Assembly (NCBI RefSeq): GCF_007655005.1
Contig: NZ_SZVW01000024.1
Coordinates: forward strand, 1-64,000
Source of the DNA: Streptomyces tibetensis
Lineage (GTDB): Bacteria > Actinomycetota > Actinomycetes > Streptomycetales > Streptomycetaceae
Length of the DNA stretch: 64,000 nucleotides
Direction of reading: 5' to 3'
The notes beneath the pieces are model-generated. The model had not been told where the DNA came from. It did no database searches and was given only the letters and a program-made list of their open reading frames with translations. The position numbers and the translations under genes are program-made. Numbering within the stretch: the first letter of the stretch is position 1; every line of letters begins with the position of its first letter. Below, piece by piece: positions 52,746 through 60,743 of the stretch.

Positions 52746-53725
52746 GGCTCCAGAACCACCTTCCCGGTCGTGCCGCGGGTCTCCAGGGCGCGGTGCGCGG
52801 CCGCGGCCTCGGCGAGCGGGAAGCGCTGCACGGCCGGGGTGAGCCGGCCGGCGGCGGCCTCGGTGAGGGCGCGCAGTTCGAGGGTGCGCAGGGGGTCGGG
52901 CCCGCCGGCCTTCCCCAGCATCACCGGGCCGAGGACCTGCTCGGAGACGCCGTCGACGAGGTAGGGGCCGCCGCTGCGGATTCCCTCGCCGGACCAGCCG
53001 AAGACGATGTGCCTGCCGCCCGGGCCGAGGAGGGCGACGGCCTCGCGGGCGACGTCCCCGCCGACGCCGTCGAAGACGACGGTCGCGGTCCGGCCGCCGA
53101 GATGGGCGCGGACCTTGGCGGGCCAGGCCGGGTCCTTGTAGTCGACGGCGAGATCGGCGCCGCCCGCCTGCACACGGGCGGTCTTCTCCGGCCCGCCCGC
53201 GAGGCCCACGACGGTCGCGCCGGCGTTCTTGGCGTACTGCACGAGGAGGGTGCCGATGCCTCCGGCGGCGGCCGGGACGACGACCACGGAGTCGGGGCCG
53301 AGGTCGGTGAACTGCAGGATCCCCATCGCCGTACGGCCCGTGCCGATCATGGCGACGGCCTCGGCGAAGTCGAGGTTCCCGGGGATCTCGTGCAGGCGCT
53401 CGGTCTCGGTGACGGCCAGCTCGGCGTAGCCGCCGGGGACGAAGCCGAGGTGGGCGACGACCCGCTTGTCGAGCCACAACCCGGCGACGCCCTCGCCCAG
53501 GGATTCGACGACACCGGCGACCTCACGGCCGGGGACGGTGGGCAGGGTCGCCGGCTCGTTCGCCGGGCCGCCCGGCATGCCCTCGCGCAGGGCGGCGTCC
53601 AGGAGGTGGACGCCCGCCGCACGTACAGCGACACGCACCTGGCCGGGGCCGGGCCGGGGGTCCTCGACCTGCTCGTAGGTGAGGTTCTCGGCCGGGCCGA
53701 AGGCGTGCAGGCGGATGGCGTGCAT
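52742..53725 (-). CDS. Quinone oxidoreductase-like zinc-binding dehydrogenase (SCO4266-like)
   Basis: A 327-residue MDR protein. The GroES-like N-terminus (PGPGQVRVAVRAAGVHLLDA) precedes the NADPH fold with VVVPAAAGGIGTLLVQYAKN (~148). Zinc ligands are absent, as in quinone oxidoreductases. A perfect SoxR box lies upstream; in S. coelicolor SCO4266, a SoxR target activated by redox-active antibiotics, has this type and location (from memory). Confidence 0.87.
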   Translation of the reverse strand: MHAIRLHAFGPAENLTYEQVEDPRPGPGQVRVAVRAAGVHLLDAALREGMPGGPANEPATLPTVPGREVAGVVESLGEGVAGLWLDKRVVAHLGFVPGGYAELAVTETERLHEIPGNLDFAEAVAMIGTGRTAMGILQFTDLGPDSVVVVPAAAGGIGTLLVQYAKNAGATVVGLAGGPEKTARVQAGGADLAVDYKDPAWPAKVRAHLGGRTATVVFDGVGGDVAREAVALLGPGGRHIVFGWSGEGIRSGGPYLVDGVSEQVLGPVMLGKAGGPDPLRTLELRALTEAAAGRLTPAVQRFPLAEAAAAHRALETRGTTGKVVLEP

Positions 53726-53786
53726 GACAGCTCCTCTGGGGGCGTTCGCTTCCTCTGACGGGGCGTTCGATGCGACCAGCCTCCAA

Positions 53787-53804
53787 CCTCAAGCTTGCTT
53801 GAGG
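53787..53804 (-). promoter_or_regulatory. SoxR box
   Basis: CCTCAAGCTTGCTTGAGG is an 18-bp near-perfect palindrome matching the SoxR site (E. coli CCTCAAGTTAACTTGAGG). On the minus strand TTGACC overlaps its left arm as a -35. It overlaps the stop codon of the FAD oxidoreductase gene and lies 62 bp before the quinone oxidoreductase gene. Confidence 0.85.
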
Positions 53805-54949
53805 TCAAGCTCGCGTCGGCCGAGGGCCAGGGAGACCGCCGTCAGGGCGCTGTTGAAGGACACCTCCGACAGCACTCCGGGGGCCGCGACCTGGTCGCCG
53901 GTGAGGTAGACCCCGTCGCCCCGGTCCACGGCCGGCCGGTCGCGCCAGCTGGTGCCGGGCAGGTCGACCGCGCCCGTACGGCCGTTCGCCACCGACTCGC
54001 GCCGCCAGGTGAGCCGCTCGCGCCAGCCCGGGAAGCCGAGGTCGAGCAACTGCTCGGCGCGGGCGGTGCCGTCGGCCCTGGACTCGTGCGGGGCGAGGGG
54101 GATCTGCCCCTGGATCAGCTGCTCCCCGGCCGGGGCCAGGCTGCGGTCCTGGGCGGTGAACCGCTCCAGCCAGCCGGGTGCGTCCAGGTCGGAGACCGCG
54201 AAGGCGTCCCCGCGCCGGGTGCGCACGGCCAGGTCGACGAGGGCGGTTCGGCCGCTCGGCCAGCTCAGGGAGTCGTCGCCGAGCAGGCGGCGGGCGGCGT
54301 CGAGGGAGGTGGCGACCACGACCGGCGTGTCCGTGGGGAGCGAGTCGACGCGGGACAGGGTCTCCAGCCGGACGCCCAGGTTCCAGGCGCGGGCGGCCAT
54401 CCGGTCGATGAGGCTCGCCCAGCCGCCGCGCGGGTAGTGGGCCTCCGGAGGCAGGTTGGTGGCGCGGCGCAGCCGCTCCTGCACGAACGCGGCCGACAGC
54501 GACCCCGGGTCGTGGTGGAACAGGGCGACCGCCGAGTAGTGGGCGGCGGCCCGGGCCCCCTCCTCGCCCGCGATGCCCGTCGCCCAGGTCAGGAAGTCGG
54601 CGTCCACGGGTGCCTGCCGGCCCGTCCGGCGCAGCAGCTTCAGCAGGGCGAAGGGCGGGGTGCGGCGCAGCACGCCCTGGTGCCGCAGCCGGAGCCGGGC
54701 CGCCTCCAGGGGCGGGAGGGGGGCGAGCGGGCCGATGAGGTCGCGCTGCTTGAGCCAGGCCCAGTGCGGGCCGCCGTTGTAGAGGGCGTGCGGACCCTCG
54801 TTGGTGCGGTACGGGCCCTCGGCGGTGCGCGCCCGGCCGCCGAGGGTGTGGTGGGCCTCGTGCAGGGTGACCTTGGCGCCGGCCTCGGCAGCGGTGATGG
54901 CCGCGGTGAGTCCGGCGAAGCCGCCGCCGATGACGGTGATGCGGTGCAT
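53789..54949 (-). CDS. FAD-dependent oxidoreductase (phytoene-desaturase/amine-oxidase-like)
   Basis: A 386-residue flavoprotein. The FAD motif ITVIGGGFAGLTAAITAAEA with ARTAEGPY (residues 4-55) is clear; GVYLTGDQVAAPGVLSEVSF near the C-terminus is the second flavin segment. No carotenoid genes adjoin it, so the substrate is unknown. The quinone oxidoreductase gene follows after 63 bp but has its own SoxR site. Confidence 0.85.
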   Translation of the reverse strand: MHRITVIGGGFAGLTAAITAAEAGAKVTLHEAHHTLGGRARTAEGPYRTNEGPHALYNGGPHWAWLKQRDLIGPLAPLPPLEAARLRLRHQGVLRRTPPFALLKLLRRTGRQAPVDADFLTWATGIAGEEGARAAAHYSAVALFHHDPGSLSAAFVQERLRRATNLPPEAHYPRGGWASLIDRMAARAWNLGVRLETLSRVDSLPTDTPVVVATSLDAARRLLGDDSLSWPSGRTALVDLAVRTRRGDAFAVSDLDAPGWLERFTAQDRSLAPAGEQLIQGQIPLAPHESRADGTARAEQLLDLGFPGWRERLTWRRESVANGRTGAVDLPGTSWRDRPAVDRGDGVYLTGDQVAAPGVLSEVSFNSALTAVSLALGRRELDLKQA

Positions 54950-55078
54950 GACTGTGGATCTCCCTCGGATCGGGGCCGCCTTCCGGGAGTACGACCGATC
55001 GGGGACGCCGGAATGTGACATCACCGATGTCCGCGCAGGTCAGGGCCCTTTGTCAGTGGCGGGGTGCAGCATGGGGGC

Positions 55079-55756
55079 ATGGCGAGGAGAGCGGCGGGCG
55101 GTACGGGTGTGAAGGGCGCGCGGCGACCGGAGGTGCGGCTGCCGGTGCTGGAGCCGTACGGAGGCGGGGAGCTGGAGCCGGACGGGGACTACGACGGGCT
55201 GGAGTTCCGGGAGGCCGACCTCTGCGGGCAGGACGGATCGGGTGCCCGTTTCATGGACTGCGCCCTGACGGGCTGCGCGCTGGACGAGACTCGGCTGCGG
55301 CACGCCCGTCTGCTGGACTCGGCCCTCACCGGCGTCCGGGGCGTCGGCACCGACCTCGCCGAGGCGACCCTGCGCGACGTGGAGCTGACCGACGCCCGGC
55401 TCGGCGGACCGCAGTTGCACGGGGCGGTGCTGGAGCGGGTGCTGATCCGCGGCGGCAAGTTCGACTATCTGAACCTGCGCACGGCCCGGCTCAAAGACGT
55501 CGTCTTCGAGGGCTGCGTCCTGGTCGAGCCGGATTTCGGCGGGGCCCGCCTGGAGCGCGTGGAGTTCGTGGACTGCGCGCTGAAGGGCGCCGACCTGCAC
55601 GCGGCGACCCTCACGGACGTCGACCTGCGCGGCGCCGCGTCCCTGGAGATCAGCCGGGGCCTGGACCGGCTGTCGGGGGCGGTGATCAGCACGGCGCAGC
55701 TGCTGGATCTTGCGCCGGTGCTCGCGGCGCAGTGGGGGATCCGGGTCGAGGGCTGA
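55079..55756 (+). CDS. Pentapeptide-repeat protein
   Basis: A 225-residue protein. Residues 45-190 contain A(D/N)Lxx-type five-residue units (LCGQDGSGARFMDCALTG, RLRHARLLDSALTG, LHAATLTDVDLRG) that form a right-handed quadrilateral beta helix. Some such proteins mimic DNA and protect gyrase; no evidence of that here. It stands alone. Confidence 0.85.
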   Translation: MARRAAGGTGVKGARRPEVRLPVLEPYGGGELEPDGDYDGLEFREADLCGQDGSGARFMDCALTGCALDETRLRHARLLDSALTGVRGVGTDLAEATLRDVELTDARLGGPQLHGAVLERVLIRGGKFDYLNLRTARLKDVVFEGCVLVEPDFGGARLERVEFVDCALKGADLHAATLTDVDLRGAASLEISRGLDRLSGAVISTAQLLDLAPVLAAQWGIRVEG

Positions 55757-55823
55757 GGGGGCCTTTCACCCTGGGCGCGCGACCCGGGTGGGCGTGGTGA
55801 AGGGGCCCTGAGCCGGGCGGTGG

Positions 55824-56324
55824 CTACGGCAGGCGGGGGAAGCGGGCCTGGAGGGTCCAGATCGCCGGGTTCTCCGCGAGGCCGTCGTGCAGGTCGGTGA
55901 GGTCGGCGATCAGGTCGTGCAGGAAGTCCCGGGCCTCGCGGCGCAGTTCGCTGTGGGAGACGGTGAGAGGGGGCTCCTCCGCGCGCATCCAGTCGGCCTC
56001 GATGTCCACCCAGCCGAAGCGGCGCTCGAACAGCATCCGGTCCGTCGACTCGGTGAAGTCCAGCTCCGCCCGCTGCGGCCGGGACGCCCTGGAGCCCGCC
56101 GGGTCCCGGTCGATCCGCTCCACGATGTCGCACAGCGCCCACGCGAAGTCGAGCACCGGCACCCATCCCCAGGCTGTGGACACCTCGTGGTCCGTCTTGG
56201 TGTCCGCCAGATAGACGTCCCCGCAGAACAGGTCGTGCCGCAGTGCCCGGACGTCCGCGCGCCGGTAGTCGGTCTGCGGCGGGTCGGGGAAGCGGTTGGA
56301 GAGGGCGTAGCCGATGTCGAGCAC
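55824..56324 (-). CDS. Hypothetical protein
   Basis: A 166-residue acidic protein, GTG start at 56324 chosen as the first plausible codon not overlapping the divergent peptidase. ALCDIVERIDRDPAG and DFTESTDRMLFERRFGWVDI are its clearest features; no signal or membrane helix. This type recurs in Streptomyces next to this locus, function unknown to me. Confidence 0.6.
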   Translation of the reverse strand: MLDIGYALSNRFPDPPQTDYRRADVRALRHDLFCGDVYLADTKTDHEVSTAWGWVPVLDFAWALCDIVERIDRDPAGSRASRPQRAELDFTESTDRMLFERRFGWVDIEADWMRAEEPPLTVSHSELRREARDFLHDLIADLTDLHDGLAENPAIWTLQARFPRLP

Positions 56325-56361
56325 GGAGGTGATGGTGTCACGCGCCCGTAGGATCGCGAAC

Positions 56362-57771
56362 GTGGCCCGATCTGTGCGTCCTGTCCCCACGTTGCCCGCA
56401 GCCACGCTGCTCGTCTGCGCCCTCACCGCCTGCGGCGGCGGGGTGCACGGCACCCCGGGCGGCTCCGGCGTCCGCGACCCCTACTTCCCGAAGGCCGGCA
56501 ACGGCGGCTATGACGTCACCCACTACGGCCTGCGCCTCGCCTACGACCCCGGCGCCCACCACCTCACCGGCACGGCCACCCTCACCGCCCGCGCGACCAA
56601 GGACCTCTCCGCCTTCGACCTCGACCTGCTCGGCATGGAGGTCGAGCAGGTCACGGTCGGCCGCGAGGTCGCCCGCTGGAACCGCGCCGGGCAGGAGCTC
56701 ACCGTCCGGCCGCACGGCGACATCGGCCGGGACGACACGTTCCGCGTGACCGTCCGCTACTCCGGAGCGCCCGAGACCGTCACCGACCCGGACGGCTCCG
56801 AGGAGGGCTGGCTGCGCACCCCGGACGGGGCGCTCGCGGTGGGCGAGCCGACCGGGTCGATGACCTGGTTCCCCGGCAACCACCACCCCTCCGACAAGGC
56901 GGCGTACGACCTCACGGTGACCGTGCCGAAGGGGCTGCGGGCCGTCTCAGGCGGGGAGTTGCGCAGCGAGACGACCGCCCGCGGGCGTACGACGTTCGTG
57001 TGGCACACCGGTGAGCCGATGGCGAGCTACCTCGCCACCCTCGCGATCGGCCGCTTCGACATCAGCCGTTCCCGGGCCGGGGACCTGCCCGTGTACACGG
57101 CCGTCGACCCGGCCGAGGCGGCGGCGAGCCGGGGCGTGCTCGGGAGGCTTCCCGAGGTGCTGCGGTGGTCGGAGCGGCGGTTCGGCCCGTACCCCTTCTC
57201 CACGACCGGCGCGATCGTCGACGACGCTGCCTTCGTCGGCTACGCCCTGGAGACCCAGAGCCGGCCGGTCTTCCCGGGCGCCCCCGACATCACGTTCCTC
57301 GTCCATGAGCTGGCCCACCAGTGGTACGGCGACTCCGTCACGCCCGAGAGCTGGCGGGACATGTGGCTCAACGAGGGGTTCGCGACGTACGCGGAGTGGC
57401 TGTGGGCGGAGGACCACGGCGGCCGGAGCACGCAGGAGACGTTCGACGCGGTGTACTCCGGCGCGTACTTCGACACGGAGGAGGCGGGGGAGGAGATCTG
57501 GGAGTTCCCGCCGGCGGACCCACCGAGCGCCGCGCGGATCTCCGGCCCTCCGGTGTACTGGCGGGGGGCGATGGTGCTGCAGAAGGTGCGGCAGGCCGTC
57601 GGGGACGACCGGTTCTTCCCGATCCTCAAGGGGTGGGCGGCGACGCACCGGTACGGGAACGCCGACACCGCCGACTTCACGGCCTATGTCGAGAAGCAGG
57701 CGCCCGGAGCGGACCTGGAGGGGGTCTGGGAGACCTGGCTGTTCGGAGACGGGAAGCCGGAGCGGCCCTGA
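56362..57771 (+). CDS. M1-family metallopeptidase lipoprotein
   Basis: A 469-residue exported peptidase from GTG 56362. The signal ends with LLVCALTACGGG (lipobox Cys about 19). The zinc site is complete: HELAHQWYGDS (~314) and NEGFATYAEW (~338), the HExxH-x18-E of aminopeptidase N-type enzymes. The typical substrate-anchoring GAMEN is replaced near AFVGYALETQ. It likely trims peptides at the cell surface. Confidence 0.87.
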   Translation: MARSVRPVPTLPAATLLVCALTACGGGVHGTPGGSGVRDPYFPKAGNGGYDVTHYGLRLAYDPGAHHLTGTATLTARATKDLSAFDLDLLGMEVEQVTVGREVARWNRAGQELTVRPHGDIGRDDTFRVTVRYSGAPETVTDPDGSEEGWLRTPDGALAVGEPTGSMTWFPGNHHPSDKAAYDLTVTVPKGLRAVSGGELRSETTARGRTTFVWHTGEPMASYLATLAIGRFDISRSRAGDLPVYTAVDPAEAAASRGVLGRLPEVLRWSERRFGPYPFSTTGAIVDDAAFVGYALETQSRPVFPGAPDITFLVHELAHQWYGDSVTPESWRDMWLNEGFATYAEWLWAEDHGGRSTQETFDAVYSGAYFDTEEAGEEIWEFPPADPPSAARISGPPVYWRGAMVLQKVRQAVGDDRFFPILKGWAATHRYGNADTADFTAYVEKQAPGADLEGVWETWLFGDGKPERP

Positions 57772-57775
57772 GGCC

Positions 57776-57897
57776 TCATGGGGTAGTCAGTTCCTCGCGC
57801 AGGACCGTGCGGGGGCGCCCGTGTTGCAGATCCTCGCGGTGGTCGACGACCCGGTAGCCGAGGGCGGTCAGAAGGCCAGGGCCTTCGGGTTGTTCGC
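57776..57897 (-). pseudogene. 3' remnant of a GNAT-like gene
   Basis: The frame ending at 57776 reads LLTALGYRVVDHREDLQHGR followed by RTVLREELTTP and stop. A GYRVVD-type end is usual for GNAT or related domains. Upstream sequence is interrupted by the interspersed element at 57930-57966, so the 5' part is missing. Confidence 0.5.
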
Positions 57898-57929
57898 CGT
57901 AGGGGCTCGGGTGCTCTGTCCGTGCGGGT

Positions 57930-57966
57930 GGGTTGTGGCTTGGCGCGCAGTTCCCCGCGCCCCTGG
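57930..57966 (-). repeat. Streptomyces interspersed intergenic element, inverted copy
   Basis: Complement reads GGGGCGCGGGGAACTGCGCG then CCAAGCCACAACCC. It matches the element at 31599-31625 and truncates the GNAT remnant. Confidence 0.6.
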
Positions 57967-58006
57967 GGGAGTCCCCAGGGCCGGTCGTGCGGCCCTGGGA
58001 CTCCCC
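57966..58006 (-). terminator. Terminator of the terD gene
   Basis: GGGGAGTCCC(C)AGGGCCG and CGGCCCTGGGACTCCCC form a 17-bp stem with one bulged C, 22 bases after the terD stop. Confidence 0.8.
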
Positions 58007-58027
58007 TGCGGAACGCTCAGGCGTCCG

Positions 58028-58603
58028 TCAGACGTTCACGCCGAAGTCCTGGGCGATGCCGACCAGGCCCGAGGCGTAGCCCTGGCCGACCGCGCGGAAC
58101 TTCCACTCGGCGCCGTTGCGGTAGAGCTCGCCGAAGACCATGGCCGTCTCCGTCGCCGCGTCCTCCGACAGGTCGTAGCGGGCGATCTCGGCGCCGCCGG
58201 CCTGGTTGACGATGCGGATGTAGGCGTTGCGGACCTGGCCGAAGTTCTGGCTGCGGTTCTCGGCGTCGTAGATCGACACCGGGAAGACGATCTTGTCGAT
58301 GTCGGCCGGGAGGGCGGCGAGGTTGACGTTGATCGCCTCGTCGTCGCCGGCGCCCTCGCCCGTGCGGTTGTCGCCGGTGTGGACGATCGTGTTGTCCGGC
58401 GTCTGCTTGTTGTTGAAGAAGACGAAGTGGGCGTCCGAGTAGACCTTGCCCTGCGTGTTGACCGCGATCGCCGAGGCGTCGAGGTCGAAGTCCGTGCCGG
58501 TGGTGGTGCGGACGTCCCAGCCGAGGCCCACGGTGACGGCGGTCAGGCCCGGAGCCTCCTTGGTGAGCGAGACGTTGCCACCCTTGGACAGGCTTACAGC
58601 CAT
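58028..58603 (-). CDS. terD: TerD-family protein
   Basis: A 191-residue protein of the TerD/CABP1 group. KGGNVSLTKEAPGLTAVTVG opens it; the two acidic calcium sites are in FDLDASAIAVN and DNRTGEGAGDDEAINVNLA (~75). Annotated as tellurium resistance, it acts in general stress and differentiation in Streptomyces. Equivalent to SCO4277 by position and type. Confidence 0.93.
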   Translation of the reverse strand: MAVSLSKGGNVSLTKEAPGLTAVTVGLGWDVRTTTGTDFDLDASAIAVNTQGKVYSDAHFVFFNNKQTPDNTIVHTGDNRTGEGAGDDEAINVNLAALPADIDKIVFPVSIYDAENRSQNFGQVRNAYIRIVNQAGGAEIARYDLSEDAATETAMVFGELYRNGAEWKFRAVGQGYASGLVGIAQDFGVNV

Positions 58604-58763
58604 TGTTGGGAGTCCCTTCCCTCGTTTACGTGCGGCGAAGAAGCTGCGGCACCGAAGCTACAGCTACCCCCATGAACGTGGAGAGGGGTACGCGAGGTTC
58701 CAGGTCCTTTACTTTCTTTACTCGCCGTTATTGGGATGACGTGGACGGGACAGAAGCGGGAAC

Positions 58764-59201
58764 ATGGACGGCATGTCCGGTCACCACGTCATCCGCGGCT
58801 CCGTCTCCCTGCCCGAGGCCGAGCTCATGTGGCGTTTCTCGCGGTCGTCGGGGCCGGGTGGGCAGCACGTCAACACCAGCGACTCGAAGGTCGAGCTGAG
58901 CTTCGACCTGGCGAAGACCGAGGCGCTGCCCGCGGTGTGGAAGCAGCGGGCCCTGGAGCGGCTGGCGGGGCGCCTGGTCGACGGGGTCGTCACCGTGCGG
59001 TCCTCGGAGCACCGCTCCCAGTGGCGCAACCGCGAGGCCGCGGCCGTACGCCTCACCGCGCTCCTGGCCGAGGCCACGGCGCCCCCGCCCAAGCCCCGCA
59101 AGCCGACCCGGATCCCCCGGGGCATCAACGAGCGCCGGCTGCGGCAGAAGAAGCAGCGCTCGGAGACGAAGCAGGGGCGCTCCGCGCGGAACTGGGGCTA
59201 G
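58764..59201 (+). CDS. arfB: Peptidyl-tRNA hydrolase ArfB (release-factor-like)
   Basis: A 145-residue ribosome rescue factor. The GGQ motif lies in RSSGPGGQHVNTSDSKVEL (~30), and the basic tail (GINERRLRQKKQRSETKQGR) inserts into the mRNA channel of stalled ribosomes. It frees nascent chains on non-stop complexes. Internal ATG 58773 is an alternative start. Confidence 0.92.
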   Translation: MDGMSGHHVIRGSVSLPEAELMWRFSRSSGPGGQHVNTSDSKVELSFDLAKTEALPAVWKQRALERLAGRLVDGVVTVRSSEHRSQWRNREAAAVRLTALLAEATAPPPKPRKPTRIPRGINERRLRQKKQRSETKQGRSARNWG

Positions 59202-59284
59202 CGGGACACCCCCTGGGCCGTGTCCGGAAAGTCCCGTCGTCCGCCCGGAGCCGCGGGGCAGGCGGGGCCGTGCGGACACCGCCT

Positions 59285-59752
59285 CTAGGACAGGTCCAGG
59301 ACGCCCACGGTCTGGTCGCCGCTGGTCTCGCCGTTCGGGCGGAATCCGAGCCCCAGGTAGAAGCCCCCGGGGCCGTCGGGTCCCGGGTGCCAGGTGACGT
59401 AGAGCTGCTTCGTGCCGCGTCGGCGCAGTTCCGCGGCGACGGACTCGACGGCGAACCGGCCGTACCCCCGCCCCTGCTCCCCGGCCGCGATGTTCAGCCG
59501 CCACAGGCCCGAGCGGCGGACGCTGCCGTCCTCGTACCAGTCGATGTCGAGGAAGGCCATGAGGAAGCCGACCGGGCGGTCGCCGTCGACGATCAGGCGG
59601 GGCCAGGCGGTGCCCGGGTGGACGTAGGCCTCGGCGAGGGACTTCACGACGGGGGCGACCGCGTGTTCCTGGCCGGGGCGGACATGGACGCCCAGGGCGG
59701 CGTCGAGGTTCGCGGGGGTGATCTCTTCGAGGCGCGGGCCGGGTGTCGACAT
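59285..59752 (-). CDS. GNAT-family N-acetyltransferase
   Basis: A 155-residue acetyltransferase with acetyl-CoA motif AAGEQGRGYGRFAVE (~95) and C-terminal GGFYLGLGFRPNGE (~130). The N-terminal ITPANLDAALGVHVRPGQEH resembles spermine/spermidine-type members. Substrate not determined. Confidence 0.85.
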   Translation of the reverse strand: MSTPGPRLEEITPANLDAALGVHVRPGQEHAVAPVVKSLAEAYVHPGTAWPRLIVDGDRPVGFLMAFLDIDWYEDGSVRRSGLWRLNIAAGEQGRGYGRFAVESVAAELRRRGTKQLYVTWHPGPDGPGGFYLGLGFRPNGETSGDQTVGVLDLS

Positions 59753-59821
59753 GCGCGCACCCTAGGCGGGCGGCTCGGACCCCGGCCAATGGTTTCCGCA
59801 GCGCGCTGCGCCCGGGGCCGC

Positions 59822-60406
59822 TCAGCCCAACTGCCGGTACTTGCCCCGGAAGTACGCCAGCGGGCCCCCGTCCGTGCTCGGCACCCGGGCGGTCAGGACA
59901 CGGCCGATCACCAGTGTGTGGTCACCGGCGGGGACCCGCTGCTCCGTGCGGCACTCCAGGACGGCCAGGGCGCCGCCGACCAGCGGGGAGCCGGTGTACT
60001 CGCCGCGCGTGTACGGGATGTCCGCGAACAGCAGCCGGTCGCTGACCCGGCCCTTCATCGCGAAGCGGCCCGCGATGTGCCGCTGGCTCTCGGAGAGGAC
60101 CGAGACCGCCCACAGGTCCCGTTCCTCCAGCAGCTCGTCCATGCGGGAGCCCGCACGCAGGCTCACCAGCACCAGGGGCGGGTCCAGGGACACCGACATG
60201 AAGGCCGTGGCCGTCATGCCCACGTCCTCACCGCCCGGCGCCGTGGGGTCGTCCGGGTCGAGCGGCGGCTCCTGCGCGGTCACCAGGACCACGCCCGAGG
60301 CCAGCCGGGACATGGCGGCGCGGAACTCGTCGTTGCTCACCCCCTCAGCATGCCCGGAGGCGGGCGACGGAATGATCGGGGACGTGGCAGCGGGAGTGTT
60401 CGGCAC
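59822..60406 (-). CDS. Flavin reductase-like protein
   Basis: A 194-residue FMN-binding split-barrel protein (HpaC/ActVB-like). After a variable N-terminus, FRAAMSRLASGVVLVTA, GMTATAFMSVSLDPPLVLVS and AILE-type AVLECRTEQRVPAGDHTLVI follow the family. It supplies reduced flavin to a two-component monooxygenase; none is adjacent. An internal GTG (SNDEFRA, ~60337) may be the start. Confidence 0.85.
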   Translation of the reverse strand: MPNTPAATSPIIPSPASGHAEGVSNDEFRAAMSRLASGVVLVTAQEPPLDPDDPTAPGGEDVGMTATAFMSVSLDPPLVLVSLRAGSRMDELLEERDLWAVSVLSESQRHIAGRFAMKGRVSDRLLFADIPYTRGEYTGSPLVGGALAVLECRTEQRVPAGDHTLVIGRVLTARVPSTDGGPLAYFRGKYRQLG

Positions 60407-60598
60407 ACCCGGAACGCTAATCTCCGCCCCGCGGGCCCGGCATCGGACTCCCGCCCGATCACGGTCCTAGGACCACCGGCGGACATCCGCGGTCGCCTGA
60501 CGGGTACCGGGGAAATACATGTGCGCAACCTGACAAAGTTTGCGTTCGGTAGACGTACGTGAAAACGCAGAAACTCCACTCAAATGTTCAGGTTTGCC

Positions 60599-60614
60599 TG
60601 TGACTTGAGTCACA
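60599..60614. promoter_or_regulatory. BldD-type palindrome upstream of cdgB
   Basis: TGTGACTTGAGTCACA, a 16-bp palindrome 130 bp upstream of the cdgB start. The BldD site is a GTnAC-type dyad of the same length, and cdgB is a known BldD target in S. coelicolor (from memory). Confidence 0.65.
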
Positions 60615-60743
60615 AGGGGCAGGAATTGTTGACCCTGTGTACCGAGTGAGCAGCGCGCTGTGATTCAGTGGCGGGGAAGCTGCCAGGGCGGTACGCCGAC
60701 GAGAACCCTTGAATCGCTGCGAGTACTCGGGGGGAGGGCGAGC

